Positions 7,632 through 17,077 of a DNA stretch of 64,000 nucleotides are shown here, in pieces. A program made the position numbers and the translations under genes. How positions within the stretch are numbered: position 1 is the stretch's first letter; the number at the start of each line of letters is the position of its first letter. Below the pieces are notes generated by a model. It had not been told where the DNA came from. It worked only from the letters and a program-made list of their open reading frames with translations, and ran no database searches. The stretch covers positions 1 to 64,000 of the forward strand of contig NZ_RAPF01000003.1 of assembly GCF_003610805.1 (NCBI RefSeq), given 5' to 3'. The stretch is from Altericroceibacterium spongiae. Lineage in GTDB: Bacteria; Pseudomonadota; Alphaproteobacteria; Sphingomonadales; Sphingomonadaceae.

Positions 7632-8698
7632 GCATCCCCGCAGACCGTCTGGAGCAGATTGCCCATCGCTTTGCCGAGCTGGAAGCGCGGCTGGCGTCGG
7701 GCACGCTGGAAGGCGAAGCGTTCGTGGCGGCCAGCCGCGATTATGCCGAGCTGGAACCTGTGGCGAAAATCGCGGCGGATGTGCGCGCCATGCGCAGCGA
7801 ACTGGCCGATCTCGAAGCGCTCGACGATTCCGATCCCGAGATGAAAGCGCTGGCGGCCGAGGAAACGGCGCGGCTGAAAGAGGCATTGCCAGAGGCCGAA
7901 CGCAGGCTGGCACTGGCCATGCTCCCGCGCGACGCCGCCGATGCGCGGCCTGCCATGCTCGAAATCCGGGCCGGTACAGGGGGCGATGAAGCGGCCCTGT
8001 TCGCGGGCGATCTGTTCCGCATGTATGAACGCTTTGCCGCCGATCAGGGCTGGCGGGTCGAAGTGGTCAGCATGAATGCGTCGGATGCCGGAGGCTTCAA
8101 GGAAATTGTCGCCAATATTACCGGTCAGGGCGTGTTCGCCAGGCTCAAATTCGAAAGCGGTGTGCATCGCGTGCAGCGTGTGCCCGTCACCGAAAGCGGT
8201 GGGCGGATTCACACCTCGGCAGCAACCGTAGCGGTGTTGCCCGAACCCACCGAAGTGGATGTCCAGATCGACGATAACGATCTCAAGATCGATATTTACC
8301 GCGCGAGCGGTGCTGGCGGACAGCATGTGAACACGACCGATTCCGCTGTGCGCATCACCCATATTCCGAGCGGGCTGGTCGTTACCCAGCAGGATGAGCG
8401 CAGCCAGCACAAAAATAAGGCCAAGGCGATGCAGGTTCTGCGCGCAAGGCTTTATGAGAAGATGCGGGACGAGGCGCAGGGCGCGGAAGCCGAAGCCAGG
8501 AAAGCCATGGTCGGATCGGGCGACCGGTCCGAACGCATCCGGACCTATAATTTCCCGCAGGGGCGGGTGACCGATCACCGGATCAATCTGACGCTCCATA
8601 AGCTCAATGAAGTGCTTGAAGGGCCGGGGCTGAACGAACTGGTCGATGCGCTGATCGCAGAAGATGAAGCCAAGCGCCTCGCGGCTCTCGGGGAATGA
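7628..8698 (+). CDS. prfA: Peptide chain release factor 1
   Basis: A 356-residue release factor that recognises UAA and UAG stop codons and triggers peptidyl-tRNA hydrolysis. The universal GGQ motif sits in [13 protein letters not shown] at about residues 230-232. The RF1-type stop-reading tripeptide is PVT in RVPVTES (about 185-187), which distinguishes it from RF2 (SPF). The start is a TTG within the hisS stop (TTGA), so translation is probably coupled. The GGQ glutamine is normally methylated by PrmC, encoded next. Confidence 0.96.
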   Translation: MSIPADRLEQIAHRFAELEARLASGTLEGEAFVAASRDYAELEPVAKIAADVRAMRSELADLEALDDSDPEMKALAAEETARLKEALPEAERRLALAMLPRDAADARPAMLEIRAGTGGDEAALFAGDLFRMYERFAADQGWRVEVVSMNASDAGGFKEIVANITGQGVFARLKFESGVHRVQRVPVTESGGRIHTSAATVAVLPEPTEVDVQIDDNDLKIDIYRASGAGGQHVNTTDSAVRITHIPSGLVVTQQDERSQHKNKAKAMQVLRARLYEKMRDEAQGAEAEARKAMVGSGDRSERIRTYNFPQGRVTDHRINLTLHKLNEVLEGPGLNELVDALIAEDEAKRLAALGE

Positions 8699-8708
8699 GC
8701 GTGCAACG

Positions 8709-9551
8709 ATGAGCGGTGTTCCCGCAGCCTTGCGGCAGGCTGCCGACATGCTGGCCCCGACCAGCGATACGGCGCGGCTCGATGCGGAATATCTGCTGGC
8801 CCATGCACTGCATATGAGCCGCAGCGATCTGCTGCTGAAAGGTGCATCCGGGCCGGTGCCGGAGCGGTTCTGGCACCTGATCGACCGCCGCCGGCAGCAT
8901 GAGCCGCTGGCCTATATTCTCGGCTCCCAGGACTTTTATGGACGCTCTTTCCATGTCTCGCCCGATGTACTGATCCCCCGTTCGGACAGCGAAAGCGTTG
9001 TCGCCGCGGCATTGGAACAGCCCGGTGCCAGAGGGCGGGTGCTCGATTGCGGTGTGGGATCGGGGGCTTTGCTGCTCACGATTCTGGCCGAGAATCCCGG
9101 CGCGCTGGGTGTGGGGATCGACCGGAGCGAGGCGGCACTGGCGATAGCGCGCCGCAATGCCGGGGCGCTGGGCGTGGCTGACCGGGTGGAGCTGTTGCGC
9201 AGAGACTGGAGCGAAAACGGCTGGCGCGAGGAGCTGGGCCGGTTCGACTGCATCATCGCCAATCCTCCCTATGTGGAAGATGATGCCGAACTGGATGTTT
9301 CGGTGCGCGGTTACGAGCCGGCCGGAGCGTTGTTTTCAGGGCCTGACGGGCTTGACGATTATCGCCGCCTGCTGCCCGAATTGCGTCATCTTCTGGCCCC
9401 GCAAGGGCAGGTGGTTCTGGAAATCGGGGCCATGCAGGCAAAGCCTGTGGCAGCTCTTGCCGGGCAGGCCGGCTTTTCATCGCAGCTGAGGCACGATCTG
9501 GCTTCGCGACCGCGTGCATTGGTGCTGGTTGTGGAAAGTTTCGCTCCATAA
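8709..9551 (+). CDS. prmC: Release factor glutamine methyltransferase
   Basis: A 280-residue SAM-dependent N5-glutamine methyltransferase that modifies the GGQ loop of release factors. An N-terminal helical domain (about 1-85) is followed by a Rossmann methyltransferase: LDCGVGSGALLL (SAM-binding motif I, about 118-129), and the catalytic NPPY at about 185-188 in IIANPPYVED. The gene follows prfA by ten bases, the conserved order. ATG 8709 (MSGVPAALRQ) fits homologue starts better than 8664, which would overlap prfA by 35 bases. Confidence 0.95.
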   Translation: MSGVPAALRQAADMLAPTSDTARLDAEYLLAHALHMSRSDLLLKGASGPVPERFWHLIDRRRQHEPLAYILGSQDFYGRSFHVSPDVLIPRSDSESVVAAALEQPGARGRVLDCGVGSGALLLTILAENPGALGVGIDRSEAALAIARRNAGALGVADRVELLRRDWSENGWREELGRFDCIIANPPYVEDDAELDVSVRGYEPAGALFSGPDGLDDYRRLLPELRHLLAPQGQVVLEIGAMQAKPVAALAGQAGFSSQLRHDLASRPRALVLVVESFAP

Positions 9552-9790
9552 CGGATATTGGGGCTTGGCAAGAGCCATTCGAATAGCTACGTCAAAGGCA
9601 GGCCAAGGGCTGGAACACATGCAGAAACGTTCCCCATGGCCACCAACTCCAGAGACTGCATGAATTCGGCGCACGCCGCCGGTGGTTTGCAGGTTGGGAA
9701 GTCCATGCGCACGCATGTGCCGTGGCGAGGGGTCTTGCGACCGAACCGGATAAGTGTCTCCGACGGTCCCAATTGAGGAAGTGAATTCCC

Positions 9791-10633
9791 TTGAACAATA
9801 ATCGTGGTAACAATCGCCGGCGTGGACGCGGGAATAACCGTAACAATAATGGTGGCGGCAACCAGCTTAACCGGATCGACAGCCGTGCGCGGGGCAATGC
9901 GCCGCAATTGCTGGAGAAATACAAGAAGCTGGCCCATGACGCGTCATTGAACGGTGACCGGGTTCAGACCGAATATTATCTTCAGTTTGCGGATCATTAT
10001 TTTCGTGTGATCGCCGATAATAAGGCTTTGAAAGACGAAGCCCGTGCCCGTCGGGAAAATGATCGGGAACAGCATTCCGACGATCAGGATAATGACGGGG
10101 ACGATCAGTATTCGCGTCGTCCTTCGCGTAACCGGTCCTATTCCGAGGATAACGGCTATCATACCGATCATCGTGGCGGATCCGCACAGGCACAGGATGA
10201 CGAAGGCGAAGATCAGGCGCAGCGCCGTCCGCGGACGCGCCGCAAGCCTGCTTCAGACGACAATGCCGCTGAAAATAGCGAAAGCACGCCGGCCGAAGCC
10301 GAAGAGGCCAAGCCCCGGCGGCGCACCCCCCGTGCCCGCACGGCTGACAGCAAGGCGGATGAGGCCAAGGAAGCCAAACCGCGCCGCACCCGCAAGAAAG
10401 CGGATGACGCAGCCAATGATGAAAGCACGGGTAACACCGGCATCGATCCGGCAGCGCTTCCCCCGGCCATAGGGCGCGGTGTGGAAGGCGAAAGCGCCGG
10501 GGACGAACAGTCGCTTCCGCCCAAGGCTCCCGCCAAGCCTCGCCGTACGCGCCGTACTGCGCAGACCAAGAATGAAAGCAGCGATACCGATAAGGGCGAT
10601 GCCGATGGCGGTTCGCTCGAAGCGGTTAACTGA
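9791..10633 (+). CDS. DUF4167 domain protein, low-complexity C-terminus
   Basis: A 280-residue protein with an Asn/Arg/Gly-rich start (residues 1-25), then the compact DUF4167 core at about 26-85 (RIDSRARGN, QLLEKYKKLAHDA, EYYLQFADHYFRVI). The rest is long, charged, Lys/Arg/Asp/Ala-rich and probably disordered, reminiscent of nucleic-acid-binding tails. The family is common in alphaproteobacteria and has no assigned function. Translation starts at TTG, preceded by a GAGGAAG Shine-Dalgarno at nine bases. A 239-base gene-free stretch separates it from prmC; I see nothing definite in that stretch. Confidence 0.85.
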   Translation: MNNNRGNNRRRGRGNNRNNNGGGNQLNRIDSRARGNAPQLLEKYKKLAHDASLNGDRVQTEYYLQFADHYFRVIADNKALKDEARARRENDREQHSDDQDNDGDDQYSRRPSRNRSYSEDNGYHTDHRGGSAQAQDDEGEDQAQRRPRTRRKPASDDNAAENSESTPAEAEEAKPRRRTPRARTADSKADEAKEAKPRRTRKKADDAANDESTGNTGIDPAALPPAIGRGVEGESAGDEQSLPPKAPAKPRRTRRTAQTKNESSDTDKGDADGGSLEAVN

Positions 10634-10661
10634 TCGGGCTTTTCCTCCAGCAAAACGGGCG

Positions 10662-10687
10662 CCGGCTGCAAGCTGACTTGCAGCCGG
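10662..10687. terminator. Perfect 11-bp hairpin between DUF4167 gene and lnt
   Basis: CCGGCTGCAAG (10662-10672) pairs exactly with CTTGCAGCCGG (10677-10687) around the tetraloop CTGA. There is no T-run on either side, so it may be a weak or factor-assisted terminator or an mRNA-stabilising stem. Confidence 0.5.
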
Positions 10688-10712
10688 GCGCGTGCCGGGC
10701 CACAGGCGTTGC

Positions 10713-12317
10713 ATGACGGACAGACATGCGATTTTCGGGCGATTCGTTTCTTTCGCGAAACACTGGCCTCGCCTGACAGCCCTGTTCCTTGGTGTGGTGT
10801 CCGCAAGCGGATTCCAGCCATTCGCTCTCTGGCCGCTGGCCTTGCTGGCCATGGGTGCTTTCGTTCTGCTCGTTTCTACAGCGCCCGACTGGCGCAAGGC
10901 TGCCTGGTGGGGCTGGTTCTTCGGCCTTGGCCATTTCACTTTCGGCAATAGCTGGATCGCCACGGCCTTTACCTATCAGGCGGAAATGCCGCCCGTTCTG
11001 GGCTGGTTTGCGGTGCCGTTATTATCGCTCTATCTGGCCGTCTATCCGGCGCTGGCCGCAGGTGCGGCGCGAGCGCTGACGATGGTACGCGCAGCACAGC
11101 GCCCGGCGCGGCACTGGGCTTTTCTGCCCGGTTTTGCCGGCTGCTGGATTATCAGCGAATGGCTGCGCGGCTGGGTCTTTACCGGCTACCCCTGGAACCC
11201 TTTCGGGATCGTTTTTCTCGGTCCGCTGGATCGCCCCGGCATCGCCGCGATCGCGCCCTGGCTGGGCACTTATGCGCTGTCCGGACTGGCGGTTCTGATC
11301 GCGGGCGGACTGGTTTTCGCTTTGCGGGAACGGCGCTTCGTGTCTCTGGCTATGGCCGCGATCCTGCTGAGCGCAGGCATGTACTGGCCGGTGAGCAAGG
11401 GGCGCGAAGGTACGCTGGCGGTCACTGTCGTGCAGCCCGATCTGCCACAGGATCAGCTTAACGATCCGCGCCGTTATGAAGCCAATTTCCAGAAGCTCGC
11501 TGCGCTGAGCCTGCCGCGTGACGACAGGGTGCCGCGGCTGGTGCTGTGGCCGGAATCCGGTCTGCCCGATTATCTGCGCGATGGCTATCCGCAGCGTTAC
11601 TATGACCAGATGACGGTGCTGGGCAGCCCCGAATATGCCCGTGAACGGATTGCCCGCACGATCGGCCCCGGCAGCCTGTTACTGACCGGTGCGGTGGATC
11701 TCGATATCGAAAACGACCGGGCAGTAGGCGCGCGCAATGCCGTGACGGCGCTCAATGCCAGCGGCGCGATCGTCGGCAGTTATTACAAAGCCCATCTGGT
11801 GCCCTATGGCGAATATCTCGCTTTGCGCTGGCTGCTCGAACCGCTGGGTGGACGCAGGCTGGTCGCGGGGGCGATGGATTTTCTGCCCGGTCCCGGCCCG
11901 CGCACGCTCGATCTCGGGCCATGGGGCCATGCAGGGGTGCAGATCTGTTATGAAATCATTTTTTCCGGCCATGTGACGCAGCCCGGCGCGCGGCCGGACT
12001 ATATTTTCAATCCCTCCAACGATGGCTGGTTCGGCATGGCAGGGCCTCCGCAGCATTTCGCGCAGGCGCGTCTGCGTGCCATCGAAGAAGGGCTGCCCGT
12101 GCTGCGTTCCACCACCACAGGGATCAGCGGGATCATCGATGCGCGCGGCGTGGTCCGCGATCATCTGCGACAGCACCGGGCAGGGCGGATGGACGCCTTT
12201 GTGCCGCCCGCGGCCCCGCCCACACTATTCTCCCGGACAGGAAACATACTCCCGCTCGCATGGGCTATAGTTTTCCTCGTGGGAGCTTTCGTTGCCATGC
12301 GGCGGCGGGGTCGTTAG
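10713..12317 (+). CDS. lnt: Apolipoprotein N-acyltransferase
   Basis: An inner-membrane enzyme of 534 residues that adds the third acyl chain to the N-terminal cysteine of lipoproteins. The N-terminal half has about six membrane helices. A periplasmic carbon-nitrogen hydrolase domain follows, with the triad Glu about 281 (WPESGLPDY), Lys about 359 (YYKAHLVPYGEY) and Cys about 412 (ICYEIIF), and a last helix near the C-terminus. ATG 10713 (MTDRHAIF) is chosen over a GTG at 10692, which lies just past the upstream hairpin. Likely clients in this window are the lipoproteins at 24918 and 32776. Confidence 0.94.
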   Translation: MTDRHAIFGRFVSFAKHWPRLTALFLGVVSASGFQPFALWPLALLAMGAFVLLVSTAPDWRKAAWWGWFFGLGHFTFGNSWIATAFTYQAEMPPVLGWFAVPLLSLYLAVYPALAAGAARALTMVRAAQRPARHWAFLPGFAGCWIISEWLRGWVFTGYPWNPFGIVFLGPLDRPGIAAIAPWLGTYALSGLAVLIAGGLVFALRERRFVSLAMAAILLSAGMYWPVSKGREGTLAVTVVQPDLPQDQLNDPRRYEANFQKLAALSLPRDDRVPRLVLWPESGLPDYLRDGYPQRYYDQMTVLGSPEYARERIARTIGPGSLLLTGAVDLDIENDRAVGARNAVTALNASGAIVGSYYKAHLVPYGEYLALRWLLEPLGGRRLVAGAMDFLPGPGPRTLDLGPWGHAGVQICYEIIFSGHVTQPGARPDYIFNPSNDGWFGMAGPPQHFAQARLRAIEEGLPVLRSTTTGISGIIDARGVVRDHLRQHRAGRMDAFVPPAAPPTLFSRTGNILPLAWAIVFLVGAFVAMRRRGR

Positions 12318-12368
12318 ACCCCCCAACGTCAATCCCATTCTACGCCTAGCGAGAGAGGAATTAACCCT

Positions 12369-13583
12369 ATGCGCCAATCCTATCTGTTTACGTCCGAAAG
12401 CGTATCGGAAGGCCATCCCGACAAGGTGTCCGACCAGATTTCCGACGCCATTGTCGATCTCTTCCTGTCGAAAGACCCGGAAGCACGTGTGGCCTGTGAA
12501 ACCCTGACGACCACCCAGAAGGTGGTGCTGGCAGGGGAAATCCGCTGCAAGGGCGTATTCGAGAATGGCGAATGGACCGACGGTGCGCTTGAGGAAATCG
12601 AGCAGACCGTCCGCAATGTCGTCAGGGAAATCGGCTATGAGCAGGACGGTTTCCACTGGGAAACGCTCGATTTCGAAAATTACCTTCATGCCCAGTCCGC
12701 GCATATCGCGCAGGGCGTCGATGCGTCCGGCAATAAGGATGAAGGGGCCGGCGACCAGGGCATCATGTTCGGTTTTGCCTGCGACGAAACTCCCGATCTC
12801 ATGCCTGCCACGCTCGATTACAGTCACAAGATTCTGCAGCGTATGGCCACGGATCGCAAGTCCGGCAAGGCGCCTTTCCTGGAGCCCGATACCAAGAGCC
12901 AGGTAACGCTGCGCTTCAAGGACGGACAGCCGGTAGCGGCCACCACCATCGTGCTTTCGACCCAGCATAAGCCGGGTTACGACAAGGGCGAAAAGGAAGC
13001 CGAGCTGAAGAAATATGTGAAGGATGTGATTGCCGACATCCTTCCGGCCGAACTGCTGTCCGACGAGACCGTCTATCATATCAATCCGACCGGCACGTTC
13101 GAAATCGGCGGCCCCGATGGCGATGCGGGTCTGACGGGGCGCAAGATCATCGTCGATACTTATGGCGGTGCGGCGCCGCATGGCGGCGGTGCCTTTTCGG
13201 GCAAGGACCCGACCAAGGTGGACCGTTCGGCCGCCTATATCACGCGCTATCTGGCCAAGAATATCGTGGCGGCAGGTCTGGCCAAACGCTGCACGATCCA
13301 GCTTTCCTATGCCATCGGCATTGCCGAGCCTCTGTCGATCTATGTCGATACGCATGGCACGGGCGTTGCCGGAGTGAGCGAAGAGGATATCGAAGCGGCG
13401 ATCCGCGACAATCCCAAGCTGGGCGGCCTTACACCGCGCGGCATTCGCACGCATCTTGATCTCAACAAGCCGATCTATTTCCGCAGCGCGGCCTATGGCC
13501 ATTTCGGCCGCAAGGCGGATGGCGACTATTTCCCCTGGGAACGTACCGATCTGGTCGACGATTTCAGGAAGCTGGTGAGCTGA
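12369..13583 (+). CDS. metK: S-adenosylmethionine synthase
   Basis: A cytosolic enzyme of 404 residues that makes SAM from methionine and ATP. Family signatures are [16 protein letters not shown] near residue 15, [12 protein letters not shown] (about 127-138), and [16 protein letters not shown] (about 273-288). An insertion in the central part, compared with the E. coli enzyme of 384 residues, is usual for alphaproteobacteria. It lies 51 bases after lnt; the short gap holds an AGAGAGGAA Shine-Dalgarno and no visible riboswitch fold. Confidence 0.97.
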   Translation: MRQSYLFTSESVSEGHPDKVSDQISDAIVDLFLSKDPEARVACETLTTTQKVVLAGEIRCKGVFENGEWTDGALEEIEQTVRNVVREIGYEQDGFHWETLDFENYLHAQSAHIAQGVDASGNKDEGAGDQGIMFGFACDETPDLMPATLDYSHKILQRMATDRKSGKAPFLEPDTKSQVTLRFKDGQPVAATTIVLSTQHKPGYDKGEKEAELKKYVKDVIADILPAELLSDETVYHINPTGTFEIGGPDGDAGLTGRKIIVDTYGGAAPHGGGAFSGKDPTKVDRSAAYITRYLAKNIVAAGLAKRCTIQLSYAIGIAEPLSIYVDTHGTGVAGVSEEDIEAAIRDNPKLGGLTPRGIRTHLDLNKPIYFRSAAYGHFGRKADGDYFPWERTDLVDDFRKLVS

Positions 13584-13607
13584 TCGTCGGCATACCCATG
13601 ATTAATA

Positions 13608-13642
13608 GGCCCGGTTGCCCGAGAGGTGACCGGGCCTTTTTT
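13608..13642. terminator. Rho-independent terminator after metK
   Basis: GGCCCGGT (13608-13615) pairs with ACCGGGCC (13629-13636), followed by six T. The T-run overlaps the stop codon of the convergent MFS gene. Confidence 0.9.
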
Positions 13643-14951
13643 ATGGCTGTGCCGCATCCGTTGAACGACAGGCATTACGATCCTGGAGCGAAGCGAGATC
13701 CTGCGTCAAATGACGGGCGGCGAAGCAATAATGCGCGCCGGCCCAGAGATAGAGGATAGCAGTGATCGCCATGGCACCCGACAGAGCGGTGCCCGCCGAA
13801 AACCCGCCCGAAGCCAGCAGGTAATCGCTGATCAGGCCGATCACCAGCGGACCGAGCCCCTGCCCGAACAGGCCATAGACCGCGCCCAGCATAGCCGCGC
13901 CTGTCGCCCGCATACGTGGATCGAGCAGGTTCTGGAAGGTGCCGTAAGTGACACCGAGATAGCTATATTGAAACAGTGCGGAAAACGTCATCACCACCAG
14001 CAATGTCACCACATCGTCGCGGGTGATGGCAAAAATATAGAGCGGGGCGGAAATCAGCAGGCAGACACCCGGTACCAGCGCATAAGCGGCCCGGTTGCGA
14101 GCGCCGAGCCAGTCTGCCACCCGGCCGCCGACATAGACCGAGATCGCGCCCGGAAAACTCGCCAGCAATCCGGCATACAAGCCCGCTTCGAGTAGCGAAA
14201 ACTGGAATTTGCGGAGCAGCAGAACCGCCACGAAAGCGTTGAGACCGAACCCTGCCAAAGATGCGATCGTCGAACCGATCAGCAGGTTGCGCGCGCTCGC
14301 CAGACCGGCAAAGCGCCCGGCGACCGCAGTAAGGGAGGGGACATCTTCGGTTTGCATCGCATCGTAGCGGCCGCGCAGCGGTTCGGAAATGAACAGCCAG
14401 GCTATGATAGCCAGAACCACGCCCGGTATGGCAGCAGCGATAAAAGCCGATCGCCAGCCGAAAAGCTGCCCGATCCACGCACCGCCCGCCGATCCCAGAA
14501 AGGCACCGATAGGCGGTGCCAGCATCAGCACGGACATGGCGCTGGCCCGGCGGTCAGGGGGGAAATAATCGGAAATCACCGACTGTGTGGCGGGCAGGCC
14601 CACTGCTTCACCCACTCCCACGCCGATACGTGCGGCGAGAAGCTGGACCCAGCTTCCGACAAAGCCGCATAGTGCGGTGGCGATTGACCACAGAACGGTG
14701 CCGAGCGCGATCAGCGACATGCGCCGCCGGCGTTCTGCAATACGGGCCACGAAAATGCCGAGGCCGACATTGAGCACGGCGAAAGCAAGGCCGGTCAGAA
14801 GGCCGATCTGCGTATCGCTCAGACCGAATTCCAGCCTGATCGGCTCGGCCAGCACGTTAAGCACGATCCGGTCGATAAAGCCGACCGTGCTGATAGCCGT
14901 CAGCACGATCAGCGCGGCCCATGGCGCATCGCGCCTTGCCATATGTCCCAT
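13641..14951 (-). CDS. MFS transporter (spinster-like)
   Basis: A 436-residue inner-membrane protein with about 12 helices. It has an early acidic DRIVLNVL motif in helix 1, the loop 2-3 signature region (FVARIAERRRRM) and a helix 4-5 region (GVGVGEAVGLPATQSVISD) typical of the spinster-like and sialate/hexuronate branches of the superfamily. Substrate cannot be read from sequence. The start ATG has GGGAGAG upstream; an alternative is the ATG three codons later. It is convergent with metK and shares its terminator region. Confidence 0.88.
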   Translation of the reverse strand: MGHMARRDAPWAALIVLTAISTVGFIDRIVLNVLAEPIRLEFGLSDTQIGLLTGLAFAVLNVGLGIFVARIAERRRRMSLIALGTVLWSIATALCGFVGSWVQLLAARIGVGVGEAVGLPATQSVISDYFPPDRRASAMSVLMLAPPIGAFLGSAGGAWIGQLFGWRSAFIAAAIPGVVLAIIAWLFISEPLRGRYDAMQTEDVPSLTAVAGRFAGLASARNLLIGSTIASLAGFGLNAFVAVLLLRKFQFSLLEAGLYAGLLASFPGAISVYVGGRVADWLGARNRAAYALVPGVCLLISAPLYIFAITRDDVVTLLVVMTFSALFQYSYLGVTYGTFQNLLDPRMRATGAAMLGAVYGLFGQGLGPLVIGLISDYLLASGGFSAGTALSGAMAITAILYLWAGAHYCFAARHLTQDLASLQDRNACRSTDAAQP

Positions 14952-15088
14952 AGCTTTCTCTCCCTGAGGTCCTCATCTGCATTTGCGAGGTGCCTTTGAA
15001 AGGAAAGCTAGCTTGCTGCCTTTTGGCAGGCCAGCGCTTTATCGCCCGGCCTGCCTTGAAGCTGGTGCCTTAGAAAAGCGCCGCCCGG

Positions 15089-15724
15089 TCAGGCGATATA
15101 ATGCGCGGTCGTCTTTTCGGCGACTTCCTCCGCGGTAACCCCCGGTGCGAGCTCGACGAGTTTGAACGGACTGTCATGATCCGGGCGCTGAAATACAGCG
15201 AGATCGGTGATAATCATGTCTGCGACATTCTTACCGGTCAGCGGCAGGGTGCATTCGGGGATGAATTTCGGGCTGCCATCCTTGGCGGTATGGCTCATCA
15301 CCACGATGATCTTCTTGACCCCGGCGACGAGATCCATCGCGCCGCCCATGCCTTTGACCATTTTTCCCGGCACCATCCAGTTCGCAATGTCGCCATTTTC
15401 GGAAACTTCCATCGCTCCCAGCACGGTGAGGTCTATATGGCCGCCGCGGATCATGGCGAAGCTGGCGGCACTGTCGAAATAGGCCGAATGCGGCAATTCG
15501 CTGATCGTCTGTTTGCCCGCATTGATGAGATCGGCATCCACCTCATCGGGATAGGGAAAGGGGCCGATCCCCAGCATTCCGTTTTCCGATTGCAGCGTTA
15601 CATGCACCCCTTCGGGAATGAAATTGGCCACCAGCGTCGGGATGCCGATGCCGAGATTGACATAGAAGCCGTCTTCGAGCTCCTGCGCCGCCCGGGCGGC
15701 CATCTGGTCACGATTCCAGGGCAT
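15089..15724 (-). CDS. scoB: 3-oxoacid CoA-transferase subunit B
   Basis: A 211-residue beta subunit of a family I CoA-transferase, most like succinyl-CoA:3-ketoacid CoA-transferase (SCOT). The catalytic glutamate is Glu47 in [11 protein letters not shown], which forms the glutamyl-CoA thioester. GIGIPTLV near residue 25 is also typical. Its ATG overlaps the stop of the alpha-subunit gene as ATGA. It is expected to act in ketone-body or 3-oxoacid metabolism. 3-Oxoadipate CoA-transferase (PcaJ) is the main alternative and would fit aromatic catabolism. Confidence 0.9.
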   Translation of the reverse strand: MPWNRDQMAARAAQELEDGFYVNLGIGIPTLVANFIPEGVHVTLQSENGMLGIGPFPYPDEVDADLINAGKQTISELPHSAYFDSAASFAMIRGGHIDLTVLGAMEVSENGDIANWMVPGKMVKGMGGAMDLVAGVKKIIVVMSHTAKDGSPKFIPECTLPLTGKNVADMIITDLAVFQRPDHDSPFKLVELAPGVTAEEVAEKTTAHYIA

Positions 15725-16431
15725 CAGGCTGCCTCCCTTTCGCGCGTGGTGGTAAATTCGATTTTCTTGTCATAGGGCGCACCGACAATCATGCGCTGCA
15801 CATAGACGCCCGGCAGGTGAATGTGATCGGGGTCGAGCGCGCCGGCGGGGACGACTTCTTCCACTTCGACCACGCAGATCCTGCCGCAAGTGGCGGCCGG
15901 AAGGTTGAAATTGCGCGCCGTCTTGCGGAACACCAGATTGCCGGTTTCATCGGCTTTCCATGCCTTGACGATGGCAAGATCGGCCACAATGCCGCGTTCC
16001 ATTACATAGTCTTCGCCGTCGAATGTGCGCACTTCCTTGCCTTCGGCCACCATCGTGCCGACACCGGTCTTGGTATAGAAAGCGGGAATGCCGGCGCCGC
16101 CGGCACGCATCCGCTCGGCCAGCGTCCCTTGCGGGCAGAATTCCACCTCCAGTTCGCCGGAGAGATATTGCCGTTCGAATTCCTTATTCTCCCCGACATA
16201 GGAGGAGATCATCTTGGAAACCTGCTTGCTGCGCAGCAATTTGCCGATGCCTTCATTATCGATACCGGCATTATTGCTGGCGAAGGTGAGATTTTTGGCT
16301 CCGCTGGCCTGTATCGCGTCGAGCAGCCTTTCGGGTATGCCGCAAAGGCCGAAACCCCCTGCGGCAATCAGCATTCCGTCATGGAGGAGCCCGTCAAGGG
16401 CAGCGGTGGCATCCGGATAGAGTTTCTGCAT
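15724..16431 (-). CDS. scoA: 3-oxoacid CoA-transferase subunit A
   Basis: A 235-residue alpha subunit. It starts [16 protein letters not shown] and carries the CoA-binding [10 protein letters not shown] at about residues 25-34, then FVENKEF-type and FYTKTGVGT segments. ATG 16431 has GGAG six bases upstream and matches SCOT alpha starts; an upstream frame extension to 16482 has no support. It is co-transcribed with scoB through a four-base overlap. Confidence 0.92.
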   Translation of the reverse strand: MQKLYPDATAALDGLLHDGMLIAAGGFGLCGIPERLLDAIQASGAKNLTFASNNAGIDNEGIGKLLRSKQVSKMISSYVGENKEFERQYLSGELEVEFCPQGTLAERMRAGGAGIPAFYTKTGVGTMVAEGKEVRTFDGEDYVMERGIVADLAIVKAWKADETGNLVFRKTARNFNLPAATCGRICVVEVEEVVPAGALDPDHIHLPGVYVQRMIVGAPYDKKIEFTTTREREAA

Positions 16432-16753
16432 CTTAACTCCCGATTTTTCGAACAGGTTCGTACGACCTGCCTGATGATGCAATGCACATAAAGCTTCGAT
16501 ATGGCTCTGTCACCCGCAAGGCGAATCACTTTTCAAACAGGACTATGGGTTTCCTGGCGACAAATGGGGAGGCGTTCGACAGAGGATTTTGCTGCCGGTC
16601 GCGTGAATCTGACCAATTCTTTAAACTGAAGATCTATGCTGCACCGCACAATTACTTATGCATGAATGCTTAGATGTTGCGAAAGAAACCATTGACGCAA
16701 ATCAAAAAATCGAGGTTTTCTGCGACCTTTCTCTTAGATGAACAAGTATATTG
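16432..16753. other. Gene-free, AT-rich upstream region of scoA
   Basis: This stretch holds the presumed scoAB promoter on the minus strand and becomes markedly AT-rich after 16670. Several short open frames cross it but none has codon bias, a clear ribosome-binding site or a recognisable family, so I annotate no gene. Confidence 0.5.
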
Positions 16754-16774
16754 CAAAATTTGCAACAAATTTTG
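16754..16774. promoter_or_regulatory. Perfect palindromic operator candidate
   Basis: CAAAATTTG, a CAA spacer, then CAAATTTTG form an exact 9-bp inverted repeat, about 16 bases upstream of the -35 of the candidate sRNA promoter. It has the size and symmetry of a dimeric repressor site. Confidence 0.5.
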
Positions 16775-16786
16775 TAGTTTTCGCAC

Positions 16787-16821
16787 TTGCGAGATTGCGC
16801 GATGTAGCGCATATAGATCTC
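16787..16821 (+). promoter_or_regulatory. Sigma-70-type promoter with an internal dyad, upstream of a candidate sRNA
   Basis: TTGCGA (16787-16792) and CATATA (16810-16815) are 17 bases apart. The spacer and flanks form a dyad: GAGATTGCGC (16791-16800) against GCGCA (16807-16811) and ATCTC (16817-16821). This suggests regulation at the promoter itself. Confidence 0.45.
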
Positions 16822-16884
16822 GCCTTTCAGGCATCCTCTCCCAAAACTTCAACGGCCCGGTCGGTTTCGACCGGGTCTTTTTTT
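16822..16884 (+). ncRNA. Candidate small RNA of about 60 nt with its own terminator
   Basis: Between the predicted promoter and a strong terminator there is no credible gene. The predicted transcript contains a small GCC-TTTCA-GGC hairpin, an unpaired pyrimidine stretch CCTCTCCC that could pair with Shine-Dalgarno sequences, and then the terminator stem CCCGGTCG/CGACCGGG (16856-16875) with a four-base loop and TCTTTTTTT. This layout is that of an Hfq-type regulatory RNA. No known family is recognised. Confidence 0.45.
16856..16884 (+). terminator. Rho-independent terminator with no upstream protein gene
   Basis: An exact 8-bp stem CCCGGTCG/CGACCGGG with loop GTTT is followed by TC and seven T. 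The nearest upstream plus-strand coding gene is metK, 3 kb away, so it must end another transcript, probably the candidate sRNA. Confidence 0.85.
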
Positions 16885-17009
16885 GTCTTCAACCGGCAGG
16901 TCCCGAATGACGTAACGCCATGTCGGCGATTATGTCGGGCAAGCCCATGGAAAGCAGCGGTTTTCCGGTCTTTCATGATTTTTACGGACCCTGAAGCCTG
17001 TCTGCCCGT

Positions 17010-17038
17010 TTGAAATGAAGGGGCGGGCTTCCTAGCTT
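17010..17038 (+). promoter_or_regulatory. Promoter candidate for the Cdc48-like ATPase gene
   Basis: TTGAAA (17010-17015) and TAGCTT (17033-17038) are separated by exactly 17 bases, giving a predicted start near 17045 and a leader of about 33 nt. Confidence 0.45.
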
Positions 17039-17077
17039 TTCCCCTGAAGATAAAACGGGAAACAAGCGAGATTCGTG

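Noticed and set aside
6159-7913. Long minus-strand open frame continuous with ppa, giving a 763-residue protein
   Set aside because: The upstream part is antisense to hisS and prfA, has no homology pattern and lies beyond the well-supported ppa start at 6158.
9552-9790. Small RNA or small protein gene between prmC and the DUF4167 gene
   Set aside because: Only short frames and a 6-bp palindrome (CATGCGCACGCATG) are visible, with no promoter-terminator pair.
12318-12368. SAM-responsive riboswitch before metK
   Set aside because: The gap is only 51 bases and shows none of the conserved paired elements of known SAM riboswitch classes.
12225-13502. 425-residue minus-strand open frame
   Set aside because: It is antisense to metK, with composition typical of a shadow frame.
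16670-16852. 60-residue minus-strand open frame in the gene-free region
   Set aside because: No family pattern or clear ribosome-binding site, and it crosses the strong promoter and palindromes on the other strand.
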